A DNA stretch of 64,000 nt from Cordylochernes scorpioides (taxonomy: Eukaryota; Arthropoda; Arachnida; Pseudoscorpiones; Chernetidae), in assembly GCA_030710605.1 (NCBI GenBank), contig CP092877.1, positions 1,161,457 through 1,225,456 of the forward strand. Reading direction: 5' to 3'. Position 1 is the first letter of the stretch. Every line of letters begins with the position of its first letter. Shown here piece after piece: positions 60,177-64,000 of this stretch. The notes beneath the pieces are model-generated. The model worked only from the letters and a program-made list of their open reading frames with translations, was not told the origin of the DNA and did no database searches. The translations under genes were made by a program, and so were the position numbers.

Positions 60177-60451
60177 ACACCTATCCCCCGAATTTACACG
60201 GTAGATACGTTCCTGAAAAAAACGTGTAAATCGGGGGATAGGTGTACACAGAAATAAAAATAAAATGCATTGACAGGTTAAAATATGTAGTCAGCACATA
60301 AGCTCGGGATTCCACGTGAGATGTGTACCCAGCGCATGTGTTCAATCACAGTAGCATTTAGTATAGTGCGATAAAAAAAACTTATTTGGAAAACCGTGTA
60401 AAAGCGAAAACGTGTAAAACAAGTACCGTGTAAATCGGGGGATAGGTGTAT
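60177..60451. mobile_element. Tigger-like MITE, with a 70-bp TIR-only unit at its left end
   Basis: Right part (60,292-60,451) matches 58,217-58,380. At the left, 60,177-60,246 holds both ends back to back: ACACCTATCCCCCGAATTTA ... and AAATCGGGGGATAGGTGT, separated by only about 30 bp. Either a minimal internally deleted MITE inserted next to or into a larger one, or an aberrant transposition product. Confidence 0.7.
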
Positions 60452-60784
60452 ACTTTCAATTCAAATATAAATAAAAACCATATATACTGCGCTAGTATAA
60501 GGCATGAGGACATTGAGAGTTATTCTCTCAATAACTGTCTCTACAGAAGGGAATGAAGTTGATGACTTATTCAGTGGCACTAAAGGAATGACTAACAAAG
60601 TTGACATCAAGATCATTTACTTAATGAGGAAACGCTAGTTGTTACAATGTAATTGGTGGCGCCGCTACTTGAGCACAGTTGAGAATTTCCGAGTTTTTTT
60701 AATCTCTCTCTAATGTGAAATGTTTTTATTGTTTTTCCTAAACTGCGTTTCAAGTATAATCATTGCCTAATTTTTCTCGCACAC
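60452..60784. other. No supportable feature
   Basis: Nothing recognised. Confidence 0.4.
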
Positions 60785-60796
60785 AAGACTTCAAGC

Positions 60797-61016
60797 TTAG
60801 AAAGAGGGGATCATATATCGCCGCAACTCTTTTTTATTAACGCGATTAAAGGAAGATTTCGGGCAAGCCCTTCTTCAGCTAACTATAGGGTACACTATAG
60901 TTAGCTGAAGAAGGGTTTGCCCGAAAGCTTCCTTTAATCGCGTTAATAAAAAAGAGTTGCGGCGATATATGATCCCCTCTTTCTAAATTGTCGAAATCCG
61001 CAATCCGTTTACCATG
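60797..61016. mobile_element. Palindromic foldback element with 12-bp target duplication
   Basis: AAGACTTCAAGC flanks the element (60,785-60,796 and 61,017-61,028). Bases 60,797-60,986 form an almost perfect palindrome of about 95-bp arms: TAGAAAGAGGGGATCATATA ... CTTCTTCAGCTAACTATAG, centre GGGTAC, and the reverse. About 30 non-palindromic bases follow. Related to the single-arm insertion at 29,732. No coding. Confidence 0.8.
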
Positions 61017-61184
61017 AAGACTTCAAGCGTTGGAGGTTTTTTTTTGTAATAAGAACACACTGCATATACAGATCTGTCTATTCTAATATTATAGTGAAAG
61101 AATCGTTGTTTATATATAATGAATTTAATATTGATGTGTATAAAATTTGTAACAATTATATTTACTGCTAATGTGTTAATTTTT

Positions 61185-61335
61185 AATAATAGCATCAAAT
61201 ATTATCTCTACAGACCTTAGTGCAATAATAAAAGTTATTAAATGAGAGTTCTTTGCTCATCAACGGTAAACCCTTACGCTGATAACTTTTATCATTGCAG
61301 TAAGGTCGGTAGAGATAAAGTTTGATGCTATTATT
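61185..61335. mobile_element. 151-bp MITE
   Basis: Terminal repeats AATAATAGCATCAAA and TTTGATGCTATTATT, with inner paired ATTATCTCTACAGACCTTA and TAAGGTCGGTAGAGATAA. The inner CAGTAAGGTCGGTAGA resembles CAGTAAGGGCAGTAGA of the 35-kb MITEs, so the families may be related. Confidence 0.7.
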
Positions 61336-61371
61336 GAATAGATACACATTGTCAGCAAATTGTTGCAAATA

Positions 61372-62661
61372 CGAGGGGTGTCCCATAAGTCCGTGGCCCG
61401 ACCATGAGAACGAAATATTTGAAACTAATAAATGTTACCATATATACCTTGAAGCCTCGTATGAGATATGTAAATTTTTAAGTTTCTACAACTAACCGTT
61501 TTTTTGTTATGGGTTCTGAAAGAGGACAAGAAACAGGAATAATCTAAAATGGAGACAAACGAGATTCGTGCTGTAATAAAATATCTTTGTAAGAAAGGAA
61601 TGTCACCGAAGGAAATCTATGAGAATATGGTGGATACATTAAGGGAAGATGCTCCTTCCTATAGTACAGTAAAAAAATGGGTAGCTGCGTTTAAATCAGG
61701 GAGGATCAGCACCGAAGACGAACATCGACCAGGAAGACCTGTTGAGTCAGTTACTCAAGAAAACATCGACAAGATACATGATTTAGTTATGTTGGACAGA
61801 AGAATGACAGTTCGTCAGATAGAAGAGACCTTGAATATTCCAAAAATAACAGCGGATCGGATCATGCGAGAACATTTGGGCCTCAGGAAGCTTTCTGCCC
61901 ATTGGGTTCCCAAACTTTTGACACCCGATCAAAAGGTTGTAAAGAGAAAGTTATCTTCGGACAATCATGCGTTATTTGAAGCCAATCCAGATGAGTTTGT
62001 TAATAGATTTGTTACCATGGATGAGACTTGGGCCCATCACTTTACACCAGAGTCCAAGCAACAATCCATGCAATGGAGACACTCCGGTTCCCCTCCCCCC
62101 AAGAAAGCCAAGACAGTTCCAACAGCAGGGAAGGTTATGGTGTCTGTCTTTTGGGATTCCGAGGGTGTACGTCTTCTATACTTTCTGAATAAGGGTCAAA
62201 CCGTCATTGGCAATTATTATGCAAATCTTGTGAAGCAACTACGAGAACATATTAGAGAAAAGAGAAGGAAAGTTGTCCAGGAAGATTGTTTACCATCAAG
62301 ACAATGCTCAGAGTCATCGGTGACTGCAAGCCATGGCTGCTATTTATGATTCTGGCTTTGAACTTTTACCACATGCACCCTATTCACCAGATCTAGATCT
62401 GTCTGACTTCCACCTATTTCCTCATTTGAAAAAATCACTTTCTGGCATTCATTTTAGGTCAGATGAAGAGGTCATTGATGCTTTAACCTCATTTTTTGAG
62501 TCACTTGAAACATAGTTCTTTTTGGAGGGCATAAAAGCATTAGAACATCGCTGGAAAAAGTGTATAGACCTTAAAGGGGATTATGTTGAAAAATAAATCA
62601 TAATCATTTCATTAGTCATTTTCTTTATATTTCGGGCCACCGACTTATGGGACACCCCTCG
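61372..62661 (+). mobile_element. mariner transposon, nearly complete
   Basis: 1,290 bp with TA at both sides (61,370-61,371; 62,662-62,663). TIRs start CGAGGGGTGTCCCATAAG and match over about 29 bases with one mismatch. The best preserved mariner in the window. Confidence 0.92.
61549..62596 (+). pseudogene. mariner DD34D transposase with three lesions
   Basis: ATG at 61,549. N-terminal helix-turn-helix region (about residues 5-60, SPKEIYENMVDTL and PSYSTVKKWVAAF), GRP-type linker HRPGRPVES, second HTH region to about residue 120, first catalytic Asp in VTMDETWAHH, second in HQDNAQSH and third in DLDLSDFHLF, exactly 34 residues apart. C-terminus KKCIDLKGDYVEK at 62,596. Length about 349 codons, normal for mariner. 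Defects: a frameshift near 62,270, TGA at 62,321 and TAG at 62,513. All catalytic residues are otherwise present. Related copies elsewhere could be active. Confidence 0.92.
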
Positions 62662-62713
62662 TATAATCGATAGATGGCAATTGAATTTATAAAATTTGAT
62701 GTTTATATTTAAA

Positions 62714-63033
62714 CTAGCCGAATGACCCGGGCAACGCCCGGGTTTTACCCGGTTAAATGCTTTTATTCAAATACTATTCGTTACAATTATAAATTGGCGC
62801 CGTGGATGTCATTCTTGTATAATATATAAATGAGTTTTAAAAATTGTAAAAAAAAAAATGCATCGGCCGGGAATCGAACCCGGGCCGCCCGCGTGGCAGG
62901 CGAGCGTTCTACCACTGAACCACCGATGGTTATGAGAAATGGCCATATTTGGGTATTTATTCCATTCACAAAAGCAAACGGTGACAGAATTGATTAAGAA
63001 AGAATTGATTATGACGCTGATAACTGTATATAT
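62714..63033 (-). mobile_element. Helitron carrying a tRNA-Gly gene
   Basis: Minus-strand 3' end GGGCGTTGCCCGGGTCATTC then CTAG at 62,714-62,717. The plus-strand right side (AAAAGCAAACGGTGACAGA ... ATGACGCT...AACTGTATATA) matches the right side of the 2.8- and 12.7-kb Helitrons. Between them sits the tRNA module shared with 17.9-18.1 and 18.4 kb. The tRNA therefore lies inside an element with both Helitron ends. Confidence 0.75.
62859..62929 (-). tRNA. tRNA-Gly (GCC anticodon), Helitron-borne
   Basis: A 71-base tRNA-Gly(GCC) with D-arm TGGTTCAGTGG, intact T arm and B box GGTTCGATTCC, followed by a long T-run terminator. Differences from the standard sequence are at the first acceptor base (C instead of G, breaking pair 1) and one base beside the D stem/anticodon junction (ACGCTCGCC for ATGCTCGCC). 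Otherwise the best-preserved D arm of the three copies. Confidence 0.8.
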
Positions 63034-63087
63034 TAATATTTTGTTTATATTATGTATATATTTCCAACTCGTGTGTAAGTCCAGTTT

Positions 63088-63870
63088 CAATTCAAAATAA
63101 CTTTATTTGGTGCCGCTCAAAAAGAGCCACCCAGGACATCCTAATTACAATATTGTGGGGGATGGATATATCCAATGGTTCATTTACAATTATATTCTGG
63201 TATTTATGTCTTTAGGTCCGGACTCTTGGATCTCGGGGGATCTTATTTTTGGAGAAGTTTTTCCTTGCTTGTCCTTGATATATAAAAGTTCATTTCATTT
63301 TCTACTTTACCACTTTTCATTGTTCTGACCTAATTGAAATAAAAGTTATTACGGTCTCAAGTTCTTTTACTCCTTATGTCGCATTTGTAGTTGTTGATAT
63401 CCTTGAAGGTAGGGTTTTCAAATTTTCCGGAATTTTCGTTGAAAATAAAATATTGTTTCATCATGTATTATTTGATATTTTCAATCTTGATATCGTTTCT
63501 TAGTATTCTATTTCTGACAAGCCATGGTGCGTCTGTAATTTTTCTAATGATTCCATCTTCAAATGTTTCTAGTCTTTTTAGATGAGTTTCAGACGCTGTA
63601 ATGAAATTTGGGTGGCCATAGATGTGAATAGGTCTCAGCATCGACGTGTAAATTCTTCTTTTGCAATTTAGATATTAGTAGTTTGCTCTCTTTCGGCCTA
63701 GACATAGAACTAATTTGTGTTGTGCAGCCTTTGCCAAATTTATTCTGTTTTCAATATGTTTTGAAGGTTAGATATTGGTCCAGGGTTACCACTAGGTACG
63801 AAACATTGTCCTTACATTTAATATCGGTATCTGAAAATACTATTAATACTTCATTTCAAAGTATTTACGT
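63088..63870 (-). pseudogene. Jockey-like LINE, RT C-terminal end and 3' UTR
   Basis: Minus-strand pieces: IKCKDNVSYLVVTLDQYLTF, INLAKAAQHKLVLCLGRKRA, IYTSMLRPIHIYGHPNFITA, SETHLKRLETFEDGIIRKIT, DAPWLVRNRILRNDIKIENI, FENPTFKDINNYK. This series is the thumb and C-terminal region of Jockey-clade reverse transcriptases (relatives: VKYLGVTLDxxLTF ... LRPIxTYGxPxW ... APWxVRNxxxxxDL). Frameshifts and stops separate the pieces. The 3' UTR ends CACCAAATAAAGTTATTTTG at about 63,095. The catalytic core is upstream of the visible remnant or lost beyond the window. Confidence 0.8.
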
Positions 63871-64000
63871 ACATTTGTTTGTTTCCTTTTCAAAATATAG
63901 GCATGCTTTATTACTTCACATATTTAATATTAAAATATTTTAATCAGATATCTATATATTGAGAGATGTTGGCTAAAGATGGGAGATTGCAGGGTAACAA

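Noticed and set aside
60797..60986. Hammerhead ribozyme in the palindrome arm (CTGAAGA ... stem GGG/CCC ... GAAA)
   Set aside because: The core-like pieces CTGAAGA and GAAA are present around a short stem, but an extra A precedes stem II and I could not place a proper stem III and cleavage site independent of the palindrome. A covariance search would be needed.

Overview
This is an AT-rich eukaryotic window, almost certainly from an invertebrate metazoan. The evidence is the transposon mix: DD34D mariners, Tigger/pogo relics, Helitrons with CTAG 3' ends, a BEL/Pao-type LTR element and Jockey-like LINEs, along with tRNA-Gly genes, many microsatellites and no bacterial-style operons. An arthropod fits best by general resemblance, but no single-copy gene fixes the species. 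I found no clearly intact host protein-coding gene. Nearly everything recognisable is mobile-element sequence, broken copies of it, or tandem repeats. Most open frames in the window are chance frames or read through repeats.

Layout. 1-18 kb: an internally deleted Tigger (1.8-2.4 kb), Helitrons (2.8, 12.7 and 17.5 kb), a mariner with both terminal inverted repeats (6.74-8.01 kb), a second mariner relic on the minus strand (9.2-10.1 kb), LTR-like segments, LINE 3' ends and a 5'-truncated LINE with RNase H (16.4-17.2 kb). 17.5-18.7 kb: Helitron sequence carrying tRNA-Gly copies. 18,788-23,865: a complete but non-autonomous LTR retrotransposon with a 5-bp target-site duplication (ATTTG), TG...CA LTRs, a PBS, a polypurine tract, a gag start and a pol end that looks like BEL/Pao. 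Its LTRs contain a large 23-bp tandem array, and its interior is mostly 21-bp and 76-bp arrays.

26.5-55.0 kb: two about 14-kb copies of the same sequence (A 26,497-40,554; B 40,655-about 55,043) on either side of a gap of exactly 100 N. The end of the left contig matches the far end of copy B, and the start of the right contig matches the near end of copy A. This is what two overlapping, uncollapsed haplotype contigs look like, so the duplication is probably an assembly artefact. It also gives an allele comparison: a Helitron is present only in B; a foldback insertion, a solo LTR, a LINE fragment and a 2-kb block with a broken gene are present only in A; and a 51-bp minisatellite is about 8 copies in A and close to 50 in B.

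55-64 kb: a LINE reverse-transcriptase fragment, two Tigger-like MITEs, a LINE 3' end with target duplication, a perfect palindromic foldback element, a MITE, a nearly complete mariner (61,372-62,661) with three coding lesions, a Helitron with a third tRNA-Gly copy, and a Jockey-like LINE 3' end.

The most interesting material is the Helitron family that carries Pol III-competent-looking tRNA-Gly genes, the tandem-repeat-packed BEL/Pao derivative, and the palindromic elements with 12-14 bp target duplications. All calls come from reading the sequence by eye. Identity values and family names need database confirmation.
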